DNA of 64,000 nucleotides from Amycolatopsis keratiniphila subsp. keratiniphila (GCF_001620365.2 NZ_LQMT02000019.1:136912-200911), one strand, 5' to 3'. Positions 15,517 through 25,102 are shown, counted from the first letter of the stretch. Made by a program: numbers and translations. Notes: generated by a model not told the origin, from the sequence alone.

Positions 15517-18500
15517 CGGGCGAGCAGCTCTCCTTGGGCGAGGGTGACCCGCCGGGCGGTGGACGAGGTGACGCGAAGACGGTATCGGGCGTGCTTCACC
15601 GGCCCGGCGAGGGCGAACGGCCGCGTCTGACGGCGCCAGCGGAACTTCTCGCCCTCGCGCTGGTCCAGCAGCGTCCAGTGCTCGCCGTCGTCGGAGCCCT
15701 CCAGCACCCACGACCGCGGATCACCCCGACGGCTTCCCGAGGTCAGCGTGTACATCATGACCTCGCGCGAGGCGTCCTCGACGGGGAACTCGATGACGGG
15801 TTCGCGCGCGGGGAAGGTGATCTCGGTCTTGGTGGTGTCGTCGAACAGGGGGCCGTCGGTCACCGTGATGTCCATGAGCGGGCTCGGGGCCGCAGGCTCG
15901 GCGGGGGAGCGGCCCCACTCCGACGGCTGCTCACCCATCGTGAACTTCAGCACCGCGCCCTCGGCCAGCACGGAATGCGCGAGCGTGCCGCTGTCGTGCG
16001 GTTGCCCGTCGATCGTCAGCCCCTGGACGTACACGGTGTCCTCCGTGTTGCCGGGCGCCTCGATGACCAGGTCCTTCCCGTTCTCCAAGTGGACGGTCGC
16101 CTTCGTGAACAGCGGCGAGCCGATCACGTACTCGGGGCTGCCCATCGCCAGCGGATAGAACCCGAGCGCGGCGAAGACGTACCAAGCGGACATCTCGCCG
16201 TTGTCCTCGTCGCCCGGATAACCCTGACCGAGGTCGCTCCCGACATAGAGCCGCCGCAGGACCTCTCGCACGATCCGTTGCGTCTTCGACGGCGCGCCCG
16301 CGTGGTGATAGATCCAGGGGATGTGGTGCGACGGCTGGTTGGAATGCCCGTACTGTCCCATCCGGACGTCGCGGGCCTCGGTCATCTCGTGGATCAGCCC
16401 GCCGTAGGAACCCGGTTTGCGGCCGGTCTCCGGAGTCGCGAAGAAGGTGTCCAATTTGGACTCCAGCGCTTCGGTGCCGCCGTGCAGCGCGGCGAGCCCG
16501 GCGCCGTCGTGGGGGACGGAGAACGCGGTGTTCCAGGAGTTCGTCTCGGTGAAGTCGCCGCCCCACGCCTCGGGGTCGTAACCCGCGGCGCCGAAATGAC
16601 GGCTCCCGTCGCGGTTGCGGCCCTGGAAGAACCCGATCAAGTGGTCGAAGTGGTTCGCGTACTGCTGCGACCGCTGCCGGAAGTACGCGGCGTCGTCGCT
16701 CTGCCCGAGCACCTCGGCGAAATTGGCGAGGCCGAAGTCGTTGACGCAACCCTCCAGTGCCCACGACAGGCCTTCGTGGACCGACGTCGGCGTGAACCCG
16801 AGGAAGATCGACTCGTGCAGCCCCTTCCGGCCGACGCTCTGGCCGCGCGGTGTCACGGTCGCGTTCTTCAGCGCCGCTTCGTAGGCGGCTTCGACGTCGA
16901 AGCCGCGCACGCCCTTGAGATAGGCGTCCGCGAACGCCACGTCGGAACTGGTGCCGGTCATGAGGTTGGCGTAGCCGGGGGAGGACCAGCGCGAGATCCA
17001 GCCGCCCTCGCGGTACTGCTGGACGAACCCGTCGATCATCCGCCCACAGCGGCTCGGGGTGAGCAGGGCGTACGCCGGCCACGTGGTGCGGTAGGTGTCC
17101 CAGAAGCCGTTGTTGACGTACATCTCGCCGTCCACGACCTTCGCGCCGGTCCTGGTGCGTGAGCTGGGCCAGAGGCGGCGGATGACCGGGCTCGCGTGAC
17201 GGACGCCCTTCGGCGTGTCCTCGTGCGCGGAGTTCGGATAGAGGAAGAGCCGGTAGAGGTTGGAGTAGAACGTGGTGCGCTGGTCCTCGGTCGCGCCCTC
17301 GATCTCCACCCGGTCAAGCACCTCGGACCATCGCGCACGGGCCTGGTCACGGACCTGCTCGAAGCTCGTGCCGGCGGGGATCTCCTGGTCGAGGTTTCGT
17401 TTCGCCTGCGCGAGGCTGATCAGCGAAGTCGCGATCCGCATCGTCACCTCACCCGCGGCGAACTCCAGGAACCCGGTCACCGTGCGCCAGACCGGACGCC
17501 GGATCCTCCCGCCGCGTTCTGCCGGGACGTCGAACTCGGCGTACACGAACATCCGCCGCGCCCCGGCCGACAACCGGCTGCGGACCCAGGTGTGCCCGGT
17601 GACCACGCCGTTCGCCGCGTGCAGGCGCAGGCCACCCCGGTTGCGGGCGTTGTCGAACAGCAGCCAGCCGCGATCACCGGGGAAGGTGAAACGGAACAGG
17701 GCCGCATGGTCCGCCGGGGCGATGTCGGTGGTGACACCGTTGATGAACCGGACGCCGTAGTGATGCGGCCGGTCGATCTCGTCGTCGTGAGAGAACGCGA
17801 GCGCGCGGCGGGACCGGTCGGCCTCCACCTCTCCGATGCCGGGCATCACCTGGAAGGTGTGCCGGTCGCCCATCCACGGACTCGGCTGATGCGACAGCGC
17901 GAACGCCTGCAGCGCCGGGCGGTTCGCGGCGTCGTTGTGCCGGTGGTAGCTGTAGATCCAGTTGGTGACGCTCGCGTCGGTGACCGGGGTCCAGAAGTTG
18001 AAGCCGTGCGGGATCGCCGTCGCGGGGAAGTTGTTGCCCCGCGAGAACTTGTCGCTGGAATGCGTGCCGCGGGTGGTGCGGACGTGATCGACGGGATCGC
18101 GGCTCTCGATCGTGCGCTCGGTGAGCCGGACGTCGTCCACCCAGCCCGCGCTCTCGCCGTCCGGCGGTTCGCTGACCAGGACGATCCGGGTGATCCGCCG
18201 TCCGGCGAACTCGCCCAGCCGCCGGCGCACGAGATTCCACTGGTCCACGTACAGCGTCTTGCCAAGGCCTTGCTCCGTGGCGCTGAACCCGGCCGACGTC
18301 CCGTCGTCGAACTCGACGTCCAGCGCCACGAAGGTGCTGCGATAGCCGGGCACGTCGGACTCGGCCTCGGGGAAGACCACATAGGACAGTTCGGTGTGGC
18401 CGGTGACCTCGACGTCCACTTCGAACAGCGTCGCGCGCAGCGTGTTCTCGTATCGGAGCGCGTGCGCGCCCGTGAACCCGACGCCAGGCTTCGCCGTCGG

Positions 18501-18593
18501 CGACGAACGCGGCCCGGTGCCGACGCGCAAGGCCGGATCCACCGGCTGCGGATCACCCGTTTCGAAGGAGGAGAAGAACCCGGTGATCGTCAC
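15513..18593 (-). CDS. GH92 alpha-mannosidase-like enzyme, no signal peptide
   Basis: About 1026 residues. An N-terminal beta-sandwich is followed by the GH92 catalytic domain with RGNNFPATAIPHGFNFW, YVNNGFWDTYRTTWPAY, HEMTEARDVRMGQY (catalytic acid region) and GDEDNGEMSAWYVFAA (catalytic base region). A C-terminal discoidin-like domain closes the protein. GH92 enzymes are calcium-dependent exo-alpha-mannosidases. The GTG at 18593 is proposed because VTITGFFSSFE begins the homologous part; residues upstream are unlike a signal peptide. That would make it cytoplasmic, unlike the secreted paralogue at 25103-29395. Sits between an SDR gene and the FUSC gene in one leftward run. Confidence 0.88.
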   Translation of the reverse strand: MTITGFFSSFETGDPQPVDPALRVGTGPRSSPTAKPGVGFTGAHALRYENTLRATLFEVDVEVTGHTELSYVVFPEAESDVPGYRSTFVALDVEFDDGTSAGFSATEQGLGKTLYVDQWNLVRRRLGEFAGRRITRIVLVSEPPDGESAGWVDDVRLTERTIESRDPVDHVRTTRGTHSSDKFSRGNNFPATAIPHGFNFWTPVTDASVTNWIYSYHRHNDAANRPALQAFALSHQPSPWMGDRHTFQVMPGIGEVEADRSRRALAFSHDDEIDRPHHYGVRFINGVTTDIAPADHAALFRFTFPGDRGWLLFDNARNRGGLRLHAANGVVTGHTWVRSRLSAGARRMFVYAEFDVPAERGGRIRRPVWRTVTGFLEFAAGEVTMRIATSLISLAQAKRNLDQEIPAGTSFEQVRDQARARWSEVLDRVEIEGATEDQRTTFYSNLYRLFLYPNSAHEDTPKGVRHASPVIRRLWPSSRTRTGAKVVDGEMYVNNGFWDTYRTTWPAYALLTPSRCGRMIDGFVQQYREGGWISRWSSPGYANLMTGTSSDVAFADAYLKGVRGFDVEAAYEAALKNATVTPRGQSVGRKGLHESIFLGFTPTSVHEGLSWALEGCVNDFGLANFAEVLGQSDDAAYFRQRSQQYANHFDHLIGFFQGRNRDGSRHFGAAGYDPEAWGGDFTETNSWNTAFSVPHDGAGLAALHGGTEALESKLDTFFATPETGRKPGSYGGLIHEMTEARDVRMGQYGHSNQPSHHIPWIYHHAGAPSKTQRIVREVLRRLYVGSDLGQGYPGDEDNGEMSAWYVFAALGFYPLAMGSPEYVIGSPLFTKATVHLENGKDLVIEAPGNTEDTVYVQGLTIDGQPHDSGTLAHSVLAEGAVLKFTMGEQPSEWGRSPAEPAAPSPLMDITVTDGPLFDDTTKTEITFPAREPVIEFPVEDASREVMMYTLTSGSRRGDPRSWVLEGSDDGEHWTLLDQREGEKFRWRRQTRPFALAGPVKHARYRLRVTSSTARRVTLAQGELLAR

Positions 18594-18648
18594 CAGGCCA
18601 CCGTAACTCCCGCGCGTGCGCCCGGCTCGGTGTGCCGCATCCAGAGGA

Positions 18649-19407
18649 CTAAACGCGTGAGGAGAGGAACTCTTCGAACGTGCCCGCACCGGTCGCGTTC
18701 TCCGGGGTCAGGTTGCCGCCCGCCCGGAACGTCCTGGCCACCTTGCCCGGCACCCACAGCGACACGATCGGCTTCCGGCGCCCGACCGAGCACTGATACG
18801 CCTCGGCCAGATCACGCGCGGTCCGCACCTCCGGGCCGCCCATGTCCGGCACCCGCCCCGACGGCTCACCGGACGCCAGCGCGACCAGCCTGTCCGCGAC
18901 ATCGCCGGTGCTGACCGGCTGGAACCGGAATCCCGACGGCATGATCGTCACCGGCAGCCGCCGCTGGGCCGACGACGCCCGTGCGACAAGTTCGTGGAAC
19001 TGTGTCGCGCGCAGCACCGTCCACGGCAGACCGGACTCCTCGATCACCTTCTCCGAGGCCAGCTTCTCGTTGTAGTAGAAGAACCGGATCACGTCGATGC
19101 CGACGATCGAGATGTACACCACATGCGGATTTCCCGCCCGCTTCGCCGCCTCGACCAGGTTCCGCGTCACCTGCTCGTCCCCGCGGCCCAGCGTCGACGC
19201 GCAGTGGATGATCGTCGACACACCGGCGACCGCCTCGGCGAGACCGTCTCCGGTCTTCAGGTCGCACCGCGCCCACTCGTGCCGCTCGTCCGCGGGCCGC
19301 GGCCGCCTGCTCATGATGCGGACCCGCCGCTCTTCGGCCGCCAGCCGCCGCACCACCTCACGGCCGAGGTCGCCGGTCCCACCGGTCACCAGAATCGGGT
19401 TCGTCAC
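18649..19407 (-). CDS. NAD(P)-binding atypical SDR (NmrA-like) protein
   Basis: 252 residues. The N-terminal Rossmann motif is VTGGTGDLG and RIMSRR follows. YNEKLASEKVIEESGLPWTVLRATQF is the usual region of atypical SDRs, in which the classic YxxxK is altered (YYNEK). Such proteins act as NADP sensors, dehydrogenases or isomerases. It lies 30 bp after the ECF41 sigma factor gene. ECF41 genes are typically paired with a small redox-related enzyme, so this is probably the sigma factor's main target. The GTG start has GGAGGA 6 nt upstream. Confidence 0.85.
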   Translation of the reverse strand: MTNPILVTGGTGDLGREVVRRLAAEERRVRIMSRRPRPADERHEWARCDLKTGDGLAEAVAGVSTIIHCASTLGRGDEQVTRNLVEAAKRAGNPHVVYISIVGIDVIRFFYYNEKLASEKVIEESGLPWTVLRATQFHELVARASSAQRRLPVTIMPSGFRFQPVSTGDVADRLVALASGEPSGRVPDMGGPEVRTARDLAEAYQCSVGRRKPIVSLWVPGKVARTFRAGGNLTPENATGAGTFEEFLSSRV

Positions 19408-19437
19408 CTTGGTCCTCCTTCACGAGAGCTTCCACCC

Positions 19438-20334
19438 TCAAGAACCAGCGGGCCACCCGGAACGTGACAGCTGCCCCGACAGGAAGGCGAGCTTGTCCGG
19501 ATTGCCGACCGCGCGCAGCCCGCGGATCCGGCCGTCCACCACCTCGAACCCGAGAATGCCGAACAGGACGTCACCGGCCGTCGCGACCACCGCTGGGCCG
19601 CCGTTGACCTCCAGGATCTCGATCGACACCTGGCCGGCACCGGCGAACATCCCGGCGTACAACCGCGCGACCTTGGCCGCGCCGTGCACCGGACGACGCG
19701 CCGCGGTGACCTTGCCGCCACCGTCCGACCACGCCGTCACGTCGGCCGTGAGCAGGCTCTCCAGAGCGGGTAAATCGCCGTCCCGTGCCGCCGACAGGAG
19801 ACTCTCGACCAGCTTCTCGTGCTGTCGCGGGTTCGAAACCCGTCGCTCATCCGAGCGGTCCAGCGCCTTCCTCGCACGGCTGTGCAGCTGACGCGAGTTG
19901 ACCTCGGAGACGTCGAGGATCCCGGCGATCTCCCGATGGCTGTAGGCGAACGCCTCCTTCAGCACGAACACCGCGCGCTCCACCGGGCTGAGCTGCTCCA
20001 GCAGCACCAGCATCGCCAGCGACACCGAATCCCGCTGCTCCGCCGTCTCCAACGGGCCGAGCACATCGGTCGAGGTCAGCACCGGTTCGGGCAACCACGG
20101 ACCGACGTACCGCTCGCGCTGTGCCCTGGCGGAGGTCAGCCGGTTCAGGCAGAGATTGGTGACCACCTTCGCCAGCCATGCCCGCGGCGAGCCGATCGAC
20201 TCGCGCTCGGCGCCCGCCCATTTCGGGTAGGCGTCCTGAACGGCGTCTTCCGCCTCGGCCGCCGAACCGAGCAGGCGATAGGCGAGCCCGAACATGGCGG
20301 GCCGCAGCCGCTCGAATTCCGTGGCGCTGTCCAT
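19438..20334 (-). CDS. sigJ: ECF41-type RNA polymerase sigma factor (SigJ-like)
   Basis: 298 residues. Sigma region 2 is at about 1-75 (MFGLAYRLLGSAAEAEDAVQDAY) and region 4 at about 105-160. A SnoaL-like C-terminal extension follows, with DGGGK (204-208) and NPDKL near the end. WLPEP in the linker together with DGGGK and NPDKL are hallmarks of the ECF41 group, where the fused extension replaces an anti-sigma factor and modulates activity. No separate anti-sigma gene is present. The downstream SDR gene fits the usual ECF41 partner. I did not find an obvious TGTCACA-type promoter in the 154-bp upstream gap. Confidence 0.92.
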   Translation of the reverse strand: MDSATEFERLRPAMFGLAYRLLGSAAEAEDAVQDAYPKWAGAERESIGSPRAWLAKVVTNLCLNRLTSARAQRERYVGPWLPEPVLTSTDVLGPLETAEQRDSVSLAMLVLLEQLSPVERAVFVLKEAFAYSHREIAGILDVSEVNSRQLHSRARKALDRSDERRVSNPRQHEKLVESLLSAARDGDLPALESLLTADVTAWSDGGGKVTAARRPVHGAAKVARLYAGMFAGAGQVSIEILEVNGGPAVVATAGDVLFGILGFEVVDGRIRGLRAVGNPDKLAFLSGQLSRSGWPAGS

Positions 20335-20488
20335 CGTCCCCTACGAATCCCTCTTGATTCCACTGTGGACACCATCGTGCCAGGGGTACCGCTCACCGGG
20401 ATTTCCGTACCTGATCGGCGCTGACGTCCACTGTGACTGTATCGGTACGAATGGAACGTCTGCGTCACCACCGAGAGAGGGGTCTGGA

Positions 20489-23272
20489 GTGACGTCACGT
20501 TCGTCGCGTTCGCGTGCCTCGCTGTGCGCCGCGACCGCCATCACCGTATTAGCGCTGGTCACAGCGCCTCAAGCCGGTGCGGCACCGGCACCGGGCGCCG
20601 TGCACACCACACCGGACAGATCGGGGAAGGACGTCGATGTCCGTGACACGGCGAGAACCAGTCCGCGCGTCCTGGCCGCGCGGGATCGGCTCGCGGCGTC
20701 TCGGGCGAACTCCGTCGCGACCGCGCGGGCGGAACTGGGCAACCAGGCCCTGCTCGATTTCGACGAGCTGACCGGCACACCCCGCGTCCTGGCCCGCACC
20801 GACGGTTTCCTCACCGGACCGAGCGGAAAGTCACCCCGCGACGTCGTGCTGAACTATCTGCGCGACAAGGAAGGCCTCGTCGGCCTCAGCGCCGCCGACA
20901 CCGCGAAACTGAACCTCCGCAAGGACTACGTGGACGTCGAAGGCACGCATCATCTGTCCTTCACCCAGTCCGTCGGCGGGGTTCCCGTGTTCGGCAACGG
21001 GTTGAAGGCGCACGTCACCAAGGACGGCAGGCTGATCCAGCTGGACGGCGCGCCCGTGCGCGACCTTCCCGCGTCGCTCGGCGCGGCGACCCTGGCCGCA
21101 CCCGGCCCCGACTCGAAGCAGGTCGCGTTCCTGACCGGCGACGGCATCCGTCCCGCCTGGTACACACTGGCCAAACCCGCCGTGGACCAGATGTTCCAGG
21201 AAGTGACCGACGCCGGCACCGGGAAACTGCTCTATCGCAAGAACCTGGTGAACCATGCCAACGACGCCGACGGAGCCAAGGGGCTCGCCTGGGAGGCGCA
21301 GCCCGGTCCGCAGAAACAGGTCGACCTGAGCCAGAAGGGCTGGCTACCCGCCGACGCCAAGACACTGGACGGCAACGTCGCGCACGTCGCCGCCGACGTC
21401 AACGGCGACCAGAAGTTCCAGCCGCAGGAAGAGATCGGCCGCAACACCGACGGAACCTTCCGCTACAGGTTCACCGACTTCAACGCCGTCGTCGGCCCGC
21501 CGTGCTCGACGGCGAGGCCCTGCTCGTGGGACCCGAAGACACCTGGTTCGTGGGCGAAGAACCGCGAACAGAACGCCGTGCAGGCACTGGCCTACGTCGG
21601 CAGCTTCCACGACCATCTCGCCTCCTTCCCGATCGGCTTCACCCGCGAGGCGGGCAACTTCGAGAAGGTCGACGGCGACGCCGTCCAGGTCCACACCCTG
21701 CTCGGCGCGCAGACGCCGGGCTACTACAACAACGCGTTCATGGGTACTCCGCCGGACGGTCAAGCGCCGACGATGGGGATGTTCCTGTTCCGCGACCCGA
21801 GGGATCCGACCGATCCGTTCCTCGCGGCGAACTCCGCGGACGACGCCACGATCATCCACCACGAGTACACCCACGGCCTGTCCAACCGGCTCGTCGTCGA
21901 CGCGCAGGGCAACTCCACCCTCAGGTCCCTGCAGTCCGGCTCGATGGGCGAGGCCTGGAGCGACTGGTACGCCTTCGACTATCTCGTCGGGCGCAACGCG
22001 ATCAAGGACACCTCGGCACCCGGTGAACTCCTCGGCGGCGACTACGTCAGCAACGGTGTTCCCCTCGCCCGCACCCAGCCGCTGGACTGCCCGGTCGGCG
22101 CCGGTGCGCCGCAGTGCCCCGGCACGCCCGGAGCCGGCCCCGGTGGCTACACCTACGGCGACCTCGGCCGGATCATCGGCTTCCCGGAGGTCCACGCCGA
22201 CGGCGAGATCTGGGCGAGCACGCTGTGGGACCTCCGCTCGGCGCTCGGGGTGCAGCTGACCCGAGCGCTGGTCACCCGCGCGATGGAGCTTTCGCCCGCG
22301 GCGCCGTCGTTCCTCGACATGCGGAACGCGATCCTGCAGGCCGACACGGTGATCAACGGCGGCCGCGCGCACGCCAAACTGTGGAAGGCGTTCGCCGCCC
22401 GCGGCATGGGCTACTTCGCCGCGTCGATCACCGGCGCCGACACCGCGCCCGCCGAGGACTTCTCCACCCCGCCGCCGGCAGGTACCCCGACCGGGACCGT
22501 GACCGGCAAGGTCACCAACCGCGACAGCGGCACCCCGATCGCGGGCGTCGCGATCCGGTTCAGCGGGCACGACTCCGGTTTCGCCGGTTCGCTGTCCGCG
22601 GTCACCGACGCCTCGGGGGCTTACACCATTCCCGGCGTGCTTCCCGGCACCTATCCGAAGGTCTACGCCTCCGGAGGTGGCGCGGACAGCGAGACCCGGG
22701 CGGTCTCGGTGCGCTCGGGAACCACCAAGGTCGACTGGGCGCTGCGGTTCAACTGGGCGTCCCGCGACGCGGGTGCCGGCGTCACCGCGTTCAACGGTGA
22801 GGACTTCACCCCGTACGGCTGCGGCCCCGGCGACCTCGTGGCCTCATCGGCGCTCGGCGGTGGCGGCTGGTCGACCGACAAGGTCGTCGGCCCCGACGGC
22901 AAGATCGAGACGCGCTTCGTCACGATCAAGCTGGGCAAGCCGATCGACGTCAGCGCCATCGAAATCGACCCGACCAACGTCTGCGGCGACGACCCGCCCG
23001 CCGCGGCCAAGGACGTCACGGTCGAGACCTCGGTGGACGGCACGACGTGGGTGAAGGCGGGCACCGGCGACTTCAAACCCGCCGACCTGAACAAGCTGAC
23101 CGCGCTCCAGCTCGCGCCGGGCAGCGCGACCGGGGTGCGGTTCGTGCGGCTGACCGTTTCGTCCAACCAGCTGTCGTTCTATCCGGACAGGCCCTGCTCG
23201 CCGCAGCCGACGACGGCCGGGTGCCTGTACATGGACGTGCAGAAACTGGCGGTGCGGGGCGCCGCCGCCTGA
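20489..23272 (+). CDS. Secreted M36 (fungalysin-type) zinc metalloprotease
   Basis: 927 residues. A signal peptide (SLCAATAITVLALVTAPQAG) is followed by an FTP propeptide (~70-240). The catalytic domain has HEYTH at 458-462 (zinc histidines and general base) and GSMGEAWSDWYA supplying the third ligand. It is followed by a carboxypeptidase-regulatory-like beta-sandwich and a C-terminal F5/8-type domain. The GTG at 20489 is chosen because it directly precedes the Arg-rich n-region; upstream codons belong to the divergent sigma factor region. Likely an extracellular elastinolytic or gelatinolytic protease matured by removal of the propeptide. Confidence 0.93.
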   Translation: MTSRSSRSRASLCAATAITVLALVTAPQAGAAPAPGAVHTTPDRSGKDVDVRDTARTSPRVLAARDRLAASRANSVATARAELGNQALLDFDELTGTPRVLARTDGFLTGPSGKSPRDVVLNYLRDKEGLVGLSAADTAKLNLRKDYVDVEGTHHLSFTQSVGGVPVFGNGLKAHVTKDGRLIQLDGAPVRDLPASLGAATLAAPGPDSKQVAFLTGDGIRPAWYTLAKPAVDQMFQEVTDAGTGKLLYRKNLVNHANDADGAKGLAWEAQPGPQKQVDLSQKGWLPADAKTLDGNVAHVAADVNGDQKFQPQEEIGRNTDGTFRYRFTDFNAVVGPPCSTARPCSWDPKTPGSWAKNREQNAVQALAYVGSFHDHLASFPIGFTREAGNFEKVDGDAVQVHTLLGAQTPGYYNNAFMGTPPDGQAPTMGMFLFRDPRDPTDPFLAANSADDATIIHHEYTHGLSNRLVVDAQGNSTLRSLQSGSMGEAWSDWYAFDYLVGRNAIKDTSAPGELLGGDYVSNGVPLARTQPLDCPVGAGAPQCPGTPGAGPGGYTYGDLGRIIGFPEVHADGEIWASTLWDLRSALGVQLTRALVTRAMELSPAAPSFLDMRNAILQADTVINGGRAHAKLWKAFAARGMGYFAASITGADTAPAEDFSTPPPAGTPTGTVTGKVTNRDSGTPIAGVAIRFSGHDSGFAGSLSAVTDASGAYTIPGVLPGTYPKVYASGGGADSETRAVSVRSGTTKVDWALRFNWASRDAGAGVTAFNGEDFTPYGCGPGDLVASSALGGGGWSTDKVVGPDGKIETRFVTIKLGKPIDVSAIEIDPTNVCGDDPPAAAKDVTVETSVDGTTWVKAGTGDFKPADLNKLTALQLAPGSATGVRFVRLTVSSNQLSFYPDRPCSPQPTTAGCLYMDVQKLAVRGAAA

Positions 23273-23280
23273 CGGCCCCA

Positions 23281-23430
23281 CGTGATCGAAGGCGGAACTC
23301 GCGTGATTGAAGGCGGAACTCGCGTGATCGAAGGCGGAACTCGCGTGATCAGAGGCGGAACACCGAGTTCCGCATCCAGTCACGCGAGTTACGTCCCTGA
23401 TCACGTGAGTCACGCCCTCAATCACGCCGA
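23281..23430. repeat. 21-bp tandem repeat (x4) with inverted continuation
   Basis: Units start at 23281, 23302, 23323 and 23344 (CGTGATCGAAGGCGGAACTC; the last unit is degenerate). They are followed by reverse-complement-like units (GAGTTCCGCATCC, CACGCGAGTTACGTC, ATCACGTGAGTCACG) up to about 23430, so the whole forms a long imperfect inverted repeat. A shorter version lies at 40472-40590. No CRISPR-like unique spacers are present. Confidence 0.75.
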
Positions 23431-23443
23431 GCCCTGAGTGGCC

Positions 23444-23500
23444 AGTCCGTGAAGGCCTCCTTGAGGGAACCAGAGTCCCTCAAGGAGGCCTTCACGGACT
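23444..23500. terminator. 25-bp perfect hairpin after the metalloprotease gene
   Basis: Arms 23444-23468 and 23476-23500 with a 7-nt loop. The sequence is nearly the same as the hairpin at 13045-13107. Probably terminates the metalloprotease transcript. Confidence 0.7.
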
Positions 23501-23523
23501 TCCGACCAGTAAGTGCGTCGGCC

Positions 23524-23547
23524 CTAACCGTCCGTGACACTCACGAG
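23524..23547. repeat. Solo right terminal repeat of the MITE-like family
   Basis: CTAACCG, then TCACGAG at the end, matching the right ends of the elements at 2841 and 62548. There is no interior and no left end. Confidence 0.5.
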
Positions 23548-23652
23548 TGCAGTAAGCTGGAGGCATCGGGGTAGAAACGTGCTCCTCGCCGAGCACGCGC
23601 ATACGCGGTATCGGATGAACCGTCACTCCTTCTTTCCGGAGGAGTAGACCCC

Positions 23653-25044
23653 TTGCGTACCCCTGTTCTCGCCGAGAAGTGGCCCGCGCTGGCCGGGCTT
23701 TCGGCCGTGTTCCTGTTCGAGATGCTCGACAACTCGATCCTCAACGTCGCGCTGCCGACCATCGGCCGCGAACTCTCCGCCTCGACGACGACCCTGCAAT
23801 GGGTCACCGGCGCGTATTCCGTCGTGTTCGGCGGCCTCATGCTCGCGTTCGGCGCGCTGGCCGACCGGGTGGGCAGGCGCAAGATCATGCTCACCGGTCT
23901 CGTCCTGCTCGGCGTGGCGAGCCTGGCCACGATGTTCGTCACCGCCGCGTGGCAGCTCATCGCGGTCCGGGCGCTCATGGGTGTCGCGGCCGCGATGACG
24001 ACGCCGGGTTCGCTCGCCCTCGCGTTCCGCCTGTTCGACGAAGACGTGCAGCGCGTCCGCGCGACCACGCTGATCTCGACGGTGGGCCTGATCGGTCTCG
24101 CCGTCGGCCCCACCGTCGGCGGGCTGGCACTCACCGTCGCGCCATGGCAGGCGCTGCTGCTGGTGAACGTGCCGGTCGCCGCGCTCGCGTTCCTCGGCAT
24201 CCGGACCGGTATCCCCGCCGACGACCCCGCCGGCCTGCACCGCGAACCGATCGACGTCGCGGGAGCGGTCCTGGCAACCGCGACGATCGTCCTCGTTCTG
24301 CTCGCCCCCACGTTCTTCGTCGAAGCCGGCACCGCCTCGCCTCTGCCCTGGAGTGCCGCCGCGGCCGCCCTCGTCGCCGGAGTCTGTTTCGTCCTCCGTG
24401 AGAAGACCGCCCGGCACCCGCTGCTCGATCTGGCCCTCGTCGCCAGGCCGCTCGTGTCCAGCGGCCTGGCGACGAAGGCCGCGGCCGGATCGGCGACCGC
24501 CGGGCTGAGCTACCTCGTGACGCTGCACCTCCAGTTCGGCCTCGGCTGGGCGCCCGCCCAAGCGGCGCTCGGGATGCTGCCCCAGGTCGTCGTCCTCATC
24601 GCCGGTGGCGCCCTCATCACGCCGCTGATCACCCGCGTCGGGCTCACCAAGGCCGCTTGGCTCAGCGCCGCCGCCGTCGTGTGCGGACTCGCGGTCTACA
24701 CCGTGTTCGGCGGGTTCGGTTACGTCTGGATCGCGGTCGCGCTCGCCCTGGTCGCGGTGGGGATGCGGGTGGTCGGCGTCGTCGCGGGCACCAACGTCAT
24801 GCGGGGCCTGCCCGCGGACCGGACCACCATCGGAGCCGCGCTCGTCGACACTTCCGGCGAGGTCACCACCGGGATCGGCATCGCGCTGAGCGGCACCGTC
24901 CTCGCCCTCGCTTTCCCCGGAGCCCTGACCGCGGCCCTGCAGTCGGCTGACTTCCTGACGGCGACCAGCTACGCGGGTCTCGCTCTCACCGTGCTGTCCG
25001 CGGCACTGGTCGGGTTCGGCATCCTGCGCTCCCGAAGCGCGTGA
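23653..25044 (+). CDS. MFS transporter, DHA2-type (14 TM) drug/metabolite exporter
   Basis: 463 residues with about 14 hydrophobic segments. The N-terminus has LDNSILNVALPTIGREL, typical of the DHA2 family, and GALADRVGRRK is the MFS loop 2-3 motif. Predicted proton-driven efflux of drugs or metabolites through the cytoplasmic membrane. The TTG start at 23653 is preceded by GGAGGAG. A 7-bp hairpin (23578-23597) lies in the 5' leader. The TGA stop lies inside a long hairpin repeat. No adjacent regulator is evident. Confidence 0.9.
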   Translation: MRTPVLAEKWPALAGLSAVFLFEMLDNSILNVALPTIGRELSASTTTLQWVTGAYSVVFGGLMLAFGALADRVGRRKIMLTGLVLLGVASLATMFVTAAWQLIAVRALMGVAAAMTTPGSLALAFRLFDEDVQRVRATTLISTVGLIGLAVGPTVGGLALTVAPWQALLLVNVPVAALAFLGIRTGIPADDPAGLHREPIDVAGAVLATATIVLVLLAPTFFVEAGTASPLPWSAAAAALVAGVCFVLREKTARHPLLDLALVARPLVSSGLATKAAAGSATAGLSYLVTLHLQFGLGWAPAQAALGMLPQVVVLIAGGALITPLITRVGLTKAAWLSAAAVVCGLAVYTVFGGFGYVWIAVALALVAVGMRVVGVVAGTNVMRGLPADRTTIGAALVDTSGEVTTGIGIALSGTVLALAFPGALTAALQSADFLTATSYAGLALTVLSAALVGFGILRSRSA

Positions 25045-25091
25045 AGGCCCCCTTCCCTCGGCTCAGCCGAGGGAAGGGGGCCTTCACGCGC
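25037..25091. terminator. 27-bp perfect hairpin between convergent MFS and GH92 genes
   Basis: Arms 25037-25063 and 25065-25091 (GCGCGTGAAGGCCCCCTTCC). It contains the MFS stop codon (25042-25044) and sits 12 bp from the end of the convergent GH92 gene. A bidirectional terminator is likely. Confidence 0.8.
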
Positions 25092-25102
25092 ATACCGGAG
25101 GA

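Noticed and set aside
13507..17162. Long plus-strand ORFs antisense to FUSC and GH92
   Set aside because: Arg/His/Gln/Pro-rich shadows of well-supported minus-strand genes.
23281..23364. Possible CRISPR array
   Set aside because: Units are directly adjacent 21-bp copies without unique spacers, and no cas genes are near.
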